Shown here: positions 1-10,013 of the stretch, one piece after another
Layout of the letters: each line of letters starts with the position of its first letter
How positions within the stretch are numbered: position 1 is the stretch's first letter
Assembly: GCA_022841705.1 (NCBI GenBank)
Contig: JALHQZ010000001.1
Span: 558,001 to 622,000 of the forward strand
DNA: 64,000 nt
DNA from: Pirellulales bacterium
GTDB taxonomy: Bacteria; Planctomycetota; Planctomycetia; Pirellulales; Lacipirellulaceae
Direction of reading: 5' to 3'
The notes under the pieces: model-generated
Seen by the model: only the letters and a program-made list of their open reading frames with translations
Told to the model about the DNA's origin: nothing
The model's database searches: none
Program-made: the position numbers and the translations under genes

Positions 1-2592
1 GGCTTCGCGTCGGGTACCTATCGATTGATTGAGTACAACGGTGCGCTGGGCGGCAACGCAACGGGGGCAAACTTCATCCCCACCGTGGTCGACGCGGCCG
101 GCGTGTCGGTTGGCGCCACGCGGCAATCGTTCGCGGTGAACACCGCCACCGCCGGGCAGGTGAACCTGGTGGTGACCGGCGCGGCTCAAAGTCTCACTTG
201 GTCGGGAACCAACAGCGGCGCGTGGGATATCAACACCACCGCTAACTGGAACGCGGGCGCCGAGCAGTTCTTCAACCTCGATAGCGTCACCTTCGGCAGC
301 ACGCCCAGCACGTTCAACGTCTCGATTCCGGCCAACGTGATGCCTTCGAGTACCACCTTCAATGCGGCGGGAAATACCTATACGTTCAGCGGCCCCGGGG
401 GGATCGTTGGCAGCGGGCCGATCAGCGTCAACAGCGGCACGGTGGTGCTGGATAACGCGAACAACAACTTCACCGGAACAGTGACGGTGGCCAATGGCGC
501 CACCTTGCAAGTCGGCAATGGCGGAGCCAATGCGGCTCGGCTGCCCGTCGGCGAAACGTCCTACGTAGTAAATGGCAGCTTGGTTATCAACGAGCTTTCG
601 GGGGGCGAAACCATCACTGGCCCCATTAGTGGGTCTGGCTCGGTGACGGTTCAATCGAGCCAGCTCACTTTGGGTGGCAATAACACCGCCTTCACCGGCG
701 CCATCGTCGCGGCGAACGGTACGACGCTGAACATCGACAACGTCGATGTCGGCAGCCCGCTGGGTGGGACCGCCACGGGCACCACGATTGGCGTCGGCGC
801 ATTCCTGCAAGCCAACGAGCAGGTTGGCACAGTCGCCGAGCCGGTAACGCTGAACGGCGGCGTGCTGCGGGCCCTTGGTGGAACCCGCAGTCGGCTCAAC
901 TGGGCGGGGAACATCACGGTCGGAACCGGCGGCGTCGCCGAAATCCGGCAGGATGGCGGAGGCGACACGCCAACCTCGGTGGGCTTGACGGTCTCCGGCA
1001 ATATTGGCGGATCGGCGGGGCAAGACCTGCGGTTGCGAGTTGACTCGGGATCCACAACTGTTGTCACCGGCAACGTGCAGCACAACGGTGGGTTGTCGAA
1101 AACCTCGACCGGCCGCGCCGAACTGCGGGGCGCCAACACGTTCACCGGCAACACCACCGTCAGCGCCGGAACCTTGGCGCTCGTGGGTTCATCCGACCTC
1201 GCTAGTTCTCCGCGAATTGAAGTTCAAGCGGGAGCCTCGCTCGACGCGAGCGGCCGGACGGGGGGAAGTTTCACCGTCGGAAGCACTCGGACGCTCGACG
1301 TTTCCGGGAGCGTGGTGGGAAACACCTCTAACTCGAACGGCGGGACGATCTCGATCGGGGGCGACGGCGCCGCCACAATTGGACCCCGGACGGTCCGCTT
1401 CACGCCGCCGCTGGGAACCCTGGGCAGCAACAGTGACGTGCGGGTTCGCTCTGGCTCCGGCGCCAATGCCAACCAAAACGACACGCAAGCCCTGGGCCTT
1501 GGTTCAATCAGCGCGTCGGACTCGTTCCGCTCGCTGCTAACCTTTGACCTGTCGGCGACGGGAATCACCGATCCCAATTACATTAATGATGTATCTCTCA
1601 CGCTGACGCTCGCAGCTCCCAACGGGGCTCAGGTCGACACGCCCTCGGCTCCGCAGTTCGAGCTGCTGACGATCCAACCCTACAACTCCGATACGGTCAC
1701 CTTTAACACTGCATCCTTTGCTACGACCGCTACCCCCCCCGCTCTTCCTCCCGCGGCCCTGATCTCCACGACCACCGGTCCGAACTTCACGCAGTACGCC
1801 GCGGGCGCGACGATGGGGTGGTCGCAAGCCACCTCCGGCGCATTCGTCGACGCCGTTAAGGGCAAGCTCGGAAGCAGTCTGCACCTGGGAGCGCGGCTCG
1901 CGGGAACTTCGCCGGGAACCCGGTCGTTCTACTTTGTCGATTCGGCGGAAACCACCACCGCGAACGCCGCGCCGTCGCTGGCGATCACCTACACCGACCC
2001 GAACAACCCGTTCGTATCTGGAGTTGGCAGCGCGGTGTTCGAGGGGAACCTCACCACGGCGGTGGGATCGACGCTTGAAATCGACGTGTTCGACACCGCG
2101 GTGTTCGACCAGATCGACGTCAACGGCGCCGCTTCCTTGAGCGGAGTCTTGGCGGTCGATGCGCTCGATCTCAGTCAGCTTGCCATCAACGACACCTTCA
2201 CCATCCTGACCGCCAACAGCATCACTAACAACTTGACGCTCGGCGGGCCGGATGGAGCGCTCTTTAATCTGTCATCCAGCACTGCGACCTCGCTCGTACT
2301 GAAGTACGTGGGCGCCGTTTCGCTGCCGGGTGATTTCAACGGCAACCAAGTTGTCGACGCGGCGGACTACACCATTTGGCGTGACAACTTGGGTAGCCCC
2401 GAAGGTTCGTTGCTGAGTGGCAACGGTACGGGCGGCACGATCGACCAGGCGGACTACAACTTGTGGAAGGCGAACTTCGGCAACGTACCGCCGCCAACGG
2501 TCGCCGCCAGCAGCGCCGTTCCGGAGCCGGGCACGATCGTCTTGGTGCTGCTGGGATCGATGGCGGCGGTTTGCGTGCGACGCCGTCGGTAA
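1..2592 (+). CDS. Modular surface protein with autotransporter-type strand repeats, dockerin and PEP-CTERM (5' truncated)
   Basis: The reading frame is open from base 1, so the gene starts upstream of the window; the first internal start-like codon (TTG at 25) is not the real start. The visible part has Gly/Thr/Asn-rich strand repeats typical of autotransporter-associated beta-helix proteins, then a DNRLRE-like beta-sandwich (around residues 460-670). A dockerin type I pair follows (PGDFNGNQVVDAADYTIW and a second DQADYNLW repeat), then a PEP-CTERM sorting signal (VPEPGTIVLVLLG, hydrophobic helix, RRRR). Likely exported and held at the cell surface or in the outer envelope by exosortase processing. 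The last roughly 400 residues are closely similar to the next protein, so the two are related by duplication. Ligand and role are unknown. Confidence 0.85.
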   Translation, partial: GFASGTYRLIEYNGALGGNATGANFIPTVVDAAGVSVGATRQSFAVNTATAGQVNLVVTGAAQSLTWSGTNSGAWDINTTANWNAGAEQFFNLDSVTFGSTPSTFNVSIPANVMPSSTTFNAAGNTYTFSGPGGIVGSGPISVNSGTVVLDNANNNFTGTVTVANGATLQVGNGGANAARLPVGETSYVVNGSLVINELSGGETITGPISGSGSVTVQSSQLTLGGNNTAFTGAIVAANGTTLNIDNVDVGSPLGGTATGTTIGVGAFLQANEQVGTVAEPVTLNGGVLRALGGTRSRLNWAGNITVGTGGVAEIRQDGGGDTPTSVGLTVSGNIGGSAGQDLRLRVDSGSTTVVTGNVQHNGGLSKTSTGRAELRGANTFTGNTTVSAGTLALVGSSDLASSPRIEVQAGASLDASGRTGGSFTVGSTRTLDVSGSVVGNTSNSNGGTISIGGDGAATIGPRTVRFTPPLGTLGSNSDVRVRSGSGANANQNDTQALGLGSISASDSFRSLLTFDLSATGITDPNYINDVSLTLTLAAPNGAQVDTPSAPQFELLTIQPYNSDTVTFNTASFATTATPPALPPAALISTTTGPNFTQYAAGATMGWSQATSGAFVDAVKGKLGSSLHLGARLAGTSPGTRSFYFVDSAETTTANAAPSLAITYTDPNNPFVSGVGSAVFEGNLTTAVGSTLEIDVFDTAVFDQIDVNGAASLSGVLAVDALDLSQLAINDTFTILTANSITNNLTLGGPDGALFNLSSSTATSLVLKYVGAVSLPGDFNGNQVVDAADYTIWRDNLGSPEGSLLSGNGTGGTIDQADYNLWKANFGNVPPPTVAASSAVPEPGTIVLVLLGSMAAVCVRRRR

Positions 2593-2640
2593 GGCAAGTG
2601 ATGTGGACCTCGTGAGTGGTTCCCGGGGTCGGCCCAAGTT

Positions 2641-2645
2641 AGGAG
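2641..2645 (+). promoter_or_regulatory. Shine-Dalgarno AGGAG supporting a TTG start
   Basis: AGGAG lies 6 bases upstream of a TTG at 2652. It is one of the few clear ribosome binding sites in this half of the window, and it decides the start of the GH128 surface protein. Confidence 0.7.
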
Positions 2646-2651
2646 ATTTCG

Positions 2652-5600
2652 TTGTTCAATAGCCTTCCGCTTAAGAACGATTTGCGTCGAACCCGGCTCT
2701 GGCTACGGGTGGCGTGCGCCATCGCGTTCTTGCCGGCATCGCTTGCCCATGGCCAGTCGACCAAGCGGGGCATCGGTGGCGGCGGGGTGGAGCTTGCCAA
2801 CGCCGCCAACGCCGGGTGGTACTACAACTGGGGCAACACTCCCGCTGCCGAGATCACGAGCGGCGGGTTGAACGGGAAGTACACGCCGATGGTCTGGTCG
2901 GCCAACGCTTCGACAATTCAGGCGCGCGTTGACAACATCCTCAGCTACGCGGGCGCCTTGGGCGTGGACTACGTCATGGGCTTCAACGAGCCCGAGCGCT
3001 CCGAGCAAGCGAACATGTCGGTCGCTGACGCGATTGCCCTGTGGGATGTGATGGACCATCAGTTCGCGGCCGCGGGCATTAAGTTATCCAGCCCCCAGGT
3101 GGGAACCGATACGCACGGTCGCGCGTGGCTCGACGACTTCATGACCCAGGCCAACGCGCTCAACCTCAAGGTCGACTCGATCGGGGTTCACTGGTACGGA
3201 ACCGTAAGCCTCACCAACCCGGCCGGCTCGGCGAACGGATTTCTGAATCTGATTGACTCCTTACACCAGCAATATGGAAAGCCGATTTGGATCAGCGAGT
3301 TCGCCGGGATGGACTGGGGAATCGACGACATCACGAGCCCCGACTTGATCGCGGCCAACGAGGCCTTTCTCGCTGTTGTCGTCCCGGGACTGGAGAGCCG
3401 TAGTCACGTGGAGCGCTATGCCTGGTGGCAGTTCGGCCGGCGCGAGTTTCCTCCGGAAGAGGACCCGACGGGGACGCGATTCGAAGAAGCTGACACACGA
3501 CTCATTGACCAGGTGGGCGGGCTCTGGACCCCCACCACCATCGGCGACCAGTATATCCCCAGCTACCGTGAAGGCGAGCAATTCAACCTCAGTGGAACGA
3601 ATCCCGGCAAGACCAACTTTTACTTACGCGGGGGAAGCCTCATCAATGGTTCCGGATCATCGGTACCAGTGGCGACAGTCGACGCGATCGATGGCAATAG
3701 CGACATTGGTGGCACGGTGGACTGGCGCGTCGAGAACGGCGCCTTTCGCGTTCGCTCGGGCGCGGTTCTGCGCAAGATCGGCGCCAACACCATCACGGTC
3801 AGCGGCCCGACTTTCAGCAATTCCGGAGAGCTGCAAGTGGTGACCGGCGTGTTGGGTCTCGACAAAGGAGTTCAGGTTTCTGGCCCTGGTTTCATTGACC
3901 TTGCTTCTGGAGCAACCGTTTCGCTTGGCTCGGCGATCGACCGCAGTGGCATCTTTATTGGCCAGTTGATCGATCTCGAAGGGGGAACTATCCGCAGCAA
4001 CGCCACAATTGACGGCGTTCATTCGATCACCGGGCCAGTGATGGTTCGGGCGGCTTCGACCTTCAACGGTGGTGGCACGGTGATTGTTAGCGGGCCGCTA
4101 CAATCACCGGCCTCGGGCGCCGCGGCAGACATTGTGAAAGAGGGAACCGGAACCGTTGCCTTCTCGGGCAATAGCAGCACCTTCCGTGGCGGCGTGCATG
4201 TCAAGGCGGGCAAGGTGTTGTTATCGTCGGGCGCCGCGCTTCCGGCAGCCAGCGGCTTTACGGTCGAGTCCAGCGGCCGCCTGGACGTCACCGGACTTGC
4301 GGCGGGTTTGCCGCTGGCGAGTGGCCAACTGCTCACGAACAAGGCGGGAGGAACGGTCGCAGGGAACGTGGTCGTCGGCTCAGGCGCCGAAGTCGCTTCA
4401 GGGGGGCTCTTTGAAGGCAACCTCACCACCCTGAGCGGAGGCACGATCTCGATTGGTGGGGGCGCGACAGGCCCTGTCACGCCGCAAACGGTGACGCTCT
4501 CGCCCCCCAGCGGCGCCACGGGCAGCAACAGCGACGTTCGCGTCCGATCAGGTTCGAATGCCAACAATAACCAGGGTGATACGCAGGCGTTGGGGATTGG
4601 CTCGATCAACAGCACTGACGGTTTTCGCTCGCTGCTGACGTTCGACCTCTCTTCGACTGGGATCGCCGATCCAAGTCACATTCAGAGCGTCGCACTGACG
4701 ATGACCCTGACGGCTCCGAACGGAGCGCAGGTCAACACGCCATCGGCGCCACAATTCGAGCTGCTCACGATCGGGGCTTACAATTCCGACACCGCCACGT
4801 TCAACAACACGCCGTTCAATGCGGCGAACCTCGTCTCGACGACGACGGGGCCGAACTTCACTAACTATGTCGCCGGCGCCAAGCTCGGTTGGTCAGATTC
4901 CACGACCGATGCAGCCCCCGACACGTTCTTGAACGCTGTTAGGAACGCCCTCGGAGCCAGTCTGTACCTCGGCGCGCGGCCCGCCGGCGCTTCGCCGATG
5001 ACGCGATCGTTTTACTTTGTGGAGAGCGCTGAGACGACCGTTGCCGGGGGCGCCCCATCGCTTGTGATCACGCACACAGCGCCGACAGGCGGGACCGAGA
5101 TCGGTAGCGCGACTGTCAACGGAGACCTCACTTTGACCTCGGGCTCTACGTTGGAGGTGGACCTGCTGAGCACCACATCGCACGACCAGCTCGACGTCAA
5201 CGGCGTCGCCACTCTGGACGGCGTCCTGGCGGTCGACGCGATGAATCTTGGTGGACTGGCCGTCAACGACACCTTCACCGTGTTGACCGCCGATAGTATC
5301 GTCAACAATCTCACTCTTGGCGGCCCTGATGGAGCGCTCTTCCGACTCTCCGCGAGTACGGCGACGGAGTTGAAATTGACGTATGTTGGCGTCGCGCCGC
5401 TGCCGGGTGATTTCAACGGCGACCAAGTTGTGAGCGCCGCCGATTACGCGGTCTGGCGCGACAACCTGGGAAGTCCGGAAGGAGTGCTGCTGGGTGGCGC
5501 CGGCACCGGCGGTGTGATCGATCAAGCCGACTACAACCTGTGGGTGGCGAACTTCGGCGCCGTCCCACCACCGTCAGCCGCGGTGAGTAGTGCTGTTCCC

Positions 5601-5708
5601 GAGCCAGATGCGTTGGTCCTCGTCCTGCTGGGTGCGCTGGCGGGGTTTCTCTTGCATCGTCCAGAGCCCCTGCTCCGCGCCCTCCCTGTTCGCGAAAGGG
5701 CGCCGTGA
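2652..5708 (+). CDS. Secreted GH128-like glucanase fused to adhesin repeats, dockerin and PEP-CTERM
   Basis: 1018 aa from a TTG start with an AGGAG site. A signal peptide (about residues 1-34, ending AHGQ) is followed by a glycosyl-hydrolase catalytic core of the GH128/Asl1 type (about 40-270). The expected acid/base lies in GFNEPE (E113) and the nucleophile in WISEF (E216). GH128 enzymes cut beta-1,3-glucans such as laminarin; the substrate here is inferred. Downstream come beta-strand repeats, a DNRLRE-like domain, a dockerin type I pair and a PEP-CTERM helix. The tail after the helix (HRPEPLLRALPVRERAP) is longer and less basic than usual, so sorting efficiency is uncertain. It shares its C-terminal half with the preceding gene, 59 bp upstream. 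Confidence 0.85.
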   Translation: MFNSLPLKNDLRRTRLWLRVACAIAFLPASLAHGQSTKRGIGGGGVELANAANAGWYYNWGNTPAAEITSGGLNGKYTPMVWSANASTIQARVDNILSYAGALGVDYVMGFNEPERSEQANMSVADAIALWDVMDHQFAAAGIKLSSPQVGTDTHGRAWLDDFMTQANALNLKVDSIGVHWYGTVSLTNPAGSANGFLNLIDSLHQQYGKPIWISEFAGMDWGIDDITSPDLIAANEAFLAVVVPGLESRSHVERYAWWQFGRREFPPEEDPTGTRFEEADTRLIDQVGGLWTPTTIGDQYIPSYREGEQFNLSGTNPGKTNFYLRGGSLINGSGSSVPVATVDAIDGNSDIGGTVDWRVENGAFRVRSGAVLRKIGANTITVSGPTFSNSGELQVVTGVLGLDKGVQVSGPGFIDLASGATVSLGSAIDRSGIFIGQLIDLEGGTIRSNATIDGVHSITGPVMVRAASTFNGGGTVIVSGPLQSPASGAAADIVKEGTGTVAFSGNSSTFRGGVHVKAGKVLLSSGAALPAASGFTVESSGRLDVTGLAAGLPLASGQLLTNKAGGTVAGNVVVGSGAEVASGGLFEGNLTTLSGGTISIGGGATGPVTPQTVTLSPPSGATGSNSDVRVRSGSNANNNQGDTQALGIGSINSTDGFRSLLTFDLSSTGIADPSHIQSVALTMTLTAPNGAQVNTPSAPQFELLTIGAYNSDTATFNNTPFNAANLVSTTTGPNFTNYVAGAKLGWSDSTTDAAPDTFLNAVRNALGASLYLGARPAGASPMTRSFYFVESAETTVAGGAPSLVITHTAPTGGTEIGSATVNGDLTLTSGSTLEVDLLSTTSHDQLDVNGVATLDGVLAVDAMNLGGLAVNDTFTVLTADSIVNNLTLGGPDGALFRLSASTATELKLTYVGVAPLPGDFNGDQVVSAADYAVWRDNLGSPEGVLLGGAGTGGVIDQADYNLWVANFGAVPPPSAAVSSAVPEPDALVLVLLGALAGFLLHRPEPLLRALPVRERAP

Positions 5709-5920
5709 CTGGTTCGCTCGCAATCCGGCCGACGGCACAATCCGACCTCGTCCCTTGGGATTGCCGCATTCACGAAGGTTTATTTCGCATTTCTCCCTGG
5801 CCGGTGAAATGCCGCATCTTTAGATTGAAACCTGCTGAACAAGCGCGCGGGAACTGCGGTCCTCGCCACTCATCAGTAGCACAGAATCTTTTCCCTCTCC
5901 GTCTCAAGGAATGGTTAGTT

Positions 5921-6949
5921 ATGAACAGCTCAGCAGTCTCTCACCCACGTGTGCAACGTTCTGGATTCACGCTCGTTGAACTTTTGGTGGTAATCGCGAT
6001 CATCGGCATCTTGGTGGCGCTGCTGCTCCCCGCCGTGCAAGCGGCGCGCGAGGCAGCGCGGCGGATGAGCTGCAGCAACAACCTCAAGAACATCGTCCTG
6101 GCGGCCCACAACTATCACGATAGTTTTGGCGCCTTCTGCGCGAGTGCGGAGCTTGCTACCGAGTCGAGCACCGGCGTGGGGATGCACATCAAGTTGCTGC
6201 CGTATCTGGAAGAAGGCGTGTTGGGGGACCTGGTCGACCAAGCGCTTAAGAAATCGGCGAACAAGAGCGTCGGCGAAGTTGAAGCGGCACTTTCCGCCGC
6301 GCTGCTGAACGGCGACATCACCGTTTACTGGTGCCCCAGCCGTGACGATGCGGAACAAGAAGACTACACCGCCGCGGGCCGAGCATTGGTGACGTACTTC
6401 GGCGTGACCGGCGGCGCCCGCAACGGCAACTTCTACAATCTGGAGGACTCGCACTGCGGTGATGTGTTCAACGATGGCGTGTTCTATCCATTCGAGCAAG
6501 TCAGTATGAAAAAGATCACCGATGGAACTTCGCAAACGCTAGCGATTGGCGAACGCGTTTATCAGCTTCGCTCCTTCTTCACCGGGGCTTTTTATTCCGG
6601 CGGTAAGCCCTATTCCCCGACAACCACCAAAGTGTGCAGCTATGCCGCTAAGAATATGAAGTGGGGCATCACCACCCCGGCGGCGAGCGGCTATTACGTC
6701 CAAGAAGTTGAAACCCCGGCAGGCGCGCCGAAGACCGTGCTCTTCAACGACCTCTACTGGGGGAGCGAACATCCGTCGGGCTGCCACTTCGCGTATGCGG
6801 ATGGCAGTGTTCATTTCCTGAACTCGGACATGAGTGTCACGGTGTTGCGGAGCATGGCGACTCGCAACGGGGGTGAGTCGAACCTGGAAGAGGCATTTGT
6901 CGAGCCGACCACGGGTGGTGGCGGCGGCGGTGGGGGACCGCAGCGCTAG
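5921..6949 (+). CDS. DUF1559 protein with type IV pilin-like N-terminus
   Basis: 342 aa. The start at 5921 places a prepilin-type signal near the N-terminus (SGFTLVELLVVIAIIGIL, about residues 12-29), with AAGGA 10 bases upstream; the frame extends further up but without sense. This N-methylation motif and the following AAREAARRMSCSNNLKN segment define the very abundant planctomycete DUF1559 (SBP_bac_10-like) family. The C-terminal part contains the family motif FAYADGSVHFL. The protein is probably processed by a prepilin peptidase and anchored or assembled at the envelope. Function in the family is unknown. The C-terminus is a short Gly-rich tail (GGGGGGGG). Confidence 0.92.
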   Translation: MNSSAVSHPRVQRSGFTLVELLVVIAIIGILVALLLPAVQAAREAARRMSCSNNLKNIVLAAHNYHDSFGAFCASAELATESSTGVGMHIKLLPYLEEGVLGDLVDQALKKSANKSVGEVEAALSAALLNGDITVYWCPSRDDAEQEDYTAAGRALVTYFGVTGGARNGNFYNLEDSHCGDVFNDGVFYPFEQVSMKKITDGTSQTLAIGERVYQLRSFFTGAFYSGGKPYSPTTTKVCSYAAKNMKWGITTPAASGYYVQEVETPAGAPKTVLFNDLYWGSEHPSGCHFAYADGSVHFLNSDMSVTVLRSMATRNGGESNLEEAFVEPTTGGGGGGGGPQR

Positions 6950-7015
6950 CGCTGGGGGGTGCCGGGACGTGAGTTACGGGGGTTGGTTAACGAGAGCCAC
7001 ACAAGTTTGTAGAGA

Positions 7016-7471
7016 ATGGTTGACGTGCAGGCCACAAGTTTGAACAACCTCGTTATCCGCGCCGCCGGTGTCGCGCTGGCGGTGTGCTGCGGCTGCGGAC
7101 GTGGGGGACCACCAACCTACCCTGTTTCGGGTTCAGTGGCCTACGCTGGGCGACCCGTGCCGACCGGCTCGGTGATGCTGGTCTCCTTGCAGGGGGAGTC
7201 ACGAGCGAGCGGGACGATTAGCGCCGACGGAAGTTTCACTCTTAAAGCGCCAGCCGGTGATTACAAGGTGGCAGTCTCGGCGCCCCGAGAGTTGCCGGTT
7301 GGAGAAGTGAACCCCGACAACTGGGAACAGGCGTTTCGTGCGACTGCCCAACCTTACGTCCCAGGTTTCTACGGCGATCCTGAAACTTCGCCGCTCAAAT
7401 TTACCGTGACCGCCGACGGCACGAACCAGTGCGATCTGAAGATTCCACCGCTTAAGCAGCGGCGACGTTAG
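7016..7471 (+). CDS. Small lipoprotein, carboxypeptidase-regulatory-like beta-sandwich
   Basis: 151 aa. A hydrophobic N-terminus leads to a lipobox-like sequence (VALAVCCGCG, about residues 20-29), so the protein is probably lipidated. The body (PVSGSVAYAGRPVPTGSVML ... GTISADGSFTLKAPAGDYKV) is the transthyretin-like domain common in planctomycete lipoproteins encoded directly after DUF1559 genes, and it lies 66 bp downstream of one here. A role with the DUF1559 protein is inferred only from this recurrent pairing. No good Shine-Dalgarno site is seen. Confidence 0.8.
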   Translation: MVDVQATSLNNLVIRAAGVALAVCCGCGRGGPPTYPVSGSVAYAGRPVPTGSVMLVSLQGESRASGTISADGSFTLKAPAGDYKVAVSAPRELPVGEVNPDNWEQAFRATAQPYVPGFYGDPETSPLKFTVTADGTNQCDLKIPPLKQRRR

Positions 7472-7527
7472 CCGTCTTCGCGAAGCTAAACGTAACTTGA
7501 GAACAACTGAAGCTGACGACTGCGAAT

Positions 7528-9996
7528 ATGCCTGATTCGATGCTAACCGACGCCGGGACGAACACGCGCTCTCTGCGCGCTGAGGTGCGTGACGTTGACT
7601 TCGTGGTCGTCGGCGGCGGGATGGCGGGCGTCTGCGCCGCTATCACCGCCGCGCGCGAAGGTTTACGAGTGGTGCTGGTTCAGGACCGCCCGGTGCTGGG
7701 CGGCAATGCGTCGAGCGAAGTGCGGCTGTGGATGGTGGGCGCCACTTCGCACTTGGGCAACAACAATCGCTGGGCCCGCGAAGGGGGCGTGCTGAACGAG
7801 ATTCTGCTGGAGAATACCTATTGTAATCCCGACGGCAACCCTGTGCTCTTTGACGCGGTGCTGCTCGATAAAGTGGTGTCGGAGCCGAAACTCGAACTAC
7901 TTCTGAACACGGCTGTGTTTGAAGTGGAGAAGAACGACGACGGTTCGATCGCCGCGGTTGTCGGGTATTGCAGTCAGAACTCGACACATTACAAGCTGCG
8001 GTCGAAGCTGTTCTGCGATGCTTCGGGCGATGGCGTCGTCGGCTTCCTCGCTGGCGCCGCGTTTCGGATCGGAGCGGAGGCACAGGCGGAGTTTGGCGAG
8101 CTCCTTGCTCCCGAGACATCGGGGCGAGATCTCCTGGGGCATTCGATCTATTTCTACACCCGCGATGCTGGCCATCCGGTGCCGTATGTAGCGCCGTCGT
8201 TCGCGCTACGGGACATTTCCCAGATTCCACGGTACCGCCGGTTTTCCACCAAAGAGCAAGGGACCGATCTCTGGTGGATCGAGTACGGCGGCAGCCGCGA
8301 TACCGTCCACGAGACCGAGGAGATCAAATGGGAACTGTGGAAGGTGATCTACGGAGTGTGGGACTACATCAAAAACTCCGGCGAGCACCCGGACGCGGAG
8401 AATCTCACGCTCGATTGGGTCGGCCTCATCCCCGGCAAGCGCGAAAGCCGCCGGTTTGAAGGGGACTACATGCTCGTGCAGCAAGATGTGGTCGAACAGC
8501 GCACGCATCACGACGCGGTGTCGGTGGGCGGCTGGGCGATTGACCATCATCCCGTCGACAACATTTACAGTGACCGCGATCCTTGCACGCAGTGGCATAG
8601 CAAGGGCGTATACCAGATTCCGTATCGGACGATGTACAGCCGGAATGTGCCGAACTTGTTCATCAGCGGCCGGTTGCTCAGCGCTTCGCACGTTGCGTTT
8701 GGCTCCTCGCGCGTGATGGCGACTTGCGGTCACAACGGGCAAGCGGTCGGCATGGCGGCGGCGATGTGCCATGAACTTTCCCTTGAGCCGCGCGCGATCG
8801 CTGACGCCACACAGATTAAGGCGCTCCAGCGGCGGCTGTTGCGATCCGGGCAGTGCATTCCGGGGCTGCGTCGGGTGGAACCGGACGATCTCGCGCAGCA
8901 GGCGCTCATCACGGCCTCCTCGTCGCTCACGGGGCTCTCGTTCGAACCCTGCGCGATGCGAGCGCTGGCCGACTCCCGCGCGATCCTGATCCCGCTTGCA
9001 AAAGGACCGGTTCCTCCCATACGTTTGCGGGCGCGCAGCCGGGTTGCCGAGACGCTCCACGCCGAACTGCGAATCAGCAGCCGCGCAAACGCTTACACGC
9101 CCGATGTTGTGCTCGATCGGGTTTCTATCGCGCTGCCGGGGGCGGCAGCCGGCGAGCGGTCGGGCGCCCACGCTCAGGGGTCGGCGGTTCCGCATAAGTC
9201 CAATGTCTTGCACTCTGCCAATCGCGGGCCCTCCTCCGCGGTCGCGCTGCTGGAACGCGAAGACGATAACGGAGGGACCAACGATGAGGTCACCCTCAAC
9301 TTTTCCGCCAAACTGCCGGACGACGCGTATGTTTTCGTCTGCCTCCTAGCGAACCCGGCGATCGAAGTTGGCGAAACCGCGGCGGTGATGACGGGCGTGA
9401 CGTCCGTTGTCCATCGGCATGACACGAAAGTTGCGAAATCGGCGAAGCAGTCCCCCCCGGAGAACTCCGGCATCGACGAGTTCGAGTTTTGGACTCCCCA
9501 GCGCCGGCCACGGGGCAAGAATCTTGCAGTTGCGGTCGAACTGCCGTCCGATGTCTTCGCGGCCGAGCAGGTCACGAACGGCTTCCAGCGGCCGACCACG
9601 CGCGCCAATGCGTGGGTTGCGGCGATTGACGATCCAACGCCTACGCTCACCTTGCAGTGGCCGACGCCAAAAACTGTTGGCCGGATCGAGTTGGTGTTCG
9701 ATCCCGATTGGGACCAGCCGCTAGAGAATATCGTGATGCAACACCCGGAACGGGTGATGCCGACGATCGTTCGCAACCTACGTGTATTTGGGGCCGATGG
9801 CAAAATACTTGCCGAGCTACGTGACAATCATCAAGCGGTCTGCGTGATTGACCTGCCCACGGCCGAGGTGACGGACCACATCGAAATTGAACTCGAACAC
9901 CCCAGCGCCGACGTTCCCGCGGCGCTGTTTGAAGTACGGTGCTACGCGACTAACCCGGCCACTACTGCGAACTCTTCCCTCGCCCCTCGTCCCTAA
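7528..9996 (+). CDS. FAD-dependent oxidoreductase with C-terminal discoidin-like domain
   Basis: 822 aa, no signal peptide. The N-terminal Rossmann motif VVGGGMAGVCAA (about residues 27-38) and the conserved block after it (GGNASSEVRLWM, NNRWAREGGVLNE) place it in the FAD_oxidored family (PF12831). The motif RVMATCGHNGQAVGMAAAM near residue 405 is the second family signature. The last about 170 residues form a beta-rich region resembling a coagulation-factor 5/8 (discoidin) carbohydrate-binding fold. It is followed after 17 bp by a sugar-binding protein and then by glycoside hydrolases, so oxidation of a sugar or glycoside is plausible; the substrate is not known. Confidence 0.82.
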   Translation: MPDSMLTDAGTNTRSLRAEVRDVDFVVVGGGMAGVCAAITAAREGLRVVLVQDRPVLGGNASSEVRLWMVGATSHLGNNNRWAREGGVLNEILLENTYCNPDGNPVLFDAVLLDKVVSEPKLELLLNTAVFEVEKNDDGSIAAVVGYCSQNSTHYKLRSKLFCDASGDGVVGFLAGAAFRIGAEAQAEFGELLAPETSGRDLLGHSIYFYTRDAGHPVPYVAPSFALRDISQIPRYRRFSTKEQGTDLWWIEYGGSRDTVHETEEIKWELWKVIYGVWDYIKNSGEHPDAENLTLDWVGLIPGKRESRRFEGDYMLVQQDVVEQRTHHDAVSVGGWAIDHHPVDNIYSDRDPCTQWHSKGVYQIPYRTMYSRNVPNLFISGRLLSASHVAFGSSRVMATCGHNGQAVGMAAAMCHELSLEPRAIADATQIKALQRRLLRSGQCIPGLRRVEPDDLAQQALITASSSLTGLSFEPCAMRALADSRAILIPLAKGPVPPIRLRARSRVAETLHAELRISSRANAYTPDVVLDRVSIALPGAAAGERSGAHAQGSAVPHKSNVLHSANRGPSSAVALLEREDDNGGTNDEVTLNFSAKLPDDAYVFVCLLANPAIEVGETAAVMTGVTSVVHRHDTKVAKSAKQSPPENSGIDEFEFWTPQRRPRGKNLAVAVELPSDVFAAEQVTNGFQRPTTRANAWVAAIDDPTPTLTLQWPTPKTVGRIELVFDPDWDQPLENIVMQHPERVMPTIVRNLRVFGADGKILAELRDNHQAVCVIDLPTAEVTDHIEIELEHPSADVPAALFEVRCYATNPATTANSSLAPRP

Positions 9997-10013
9997 AACC
10001 TCACTCACTTCTC

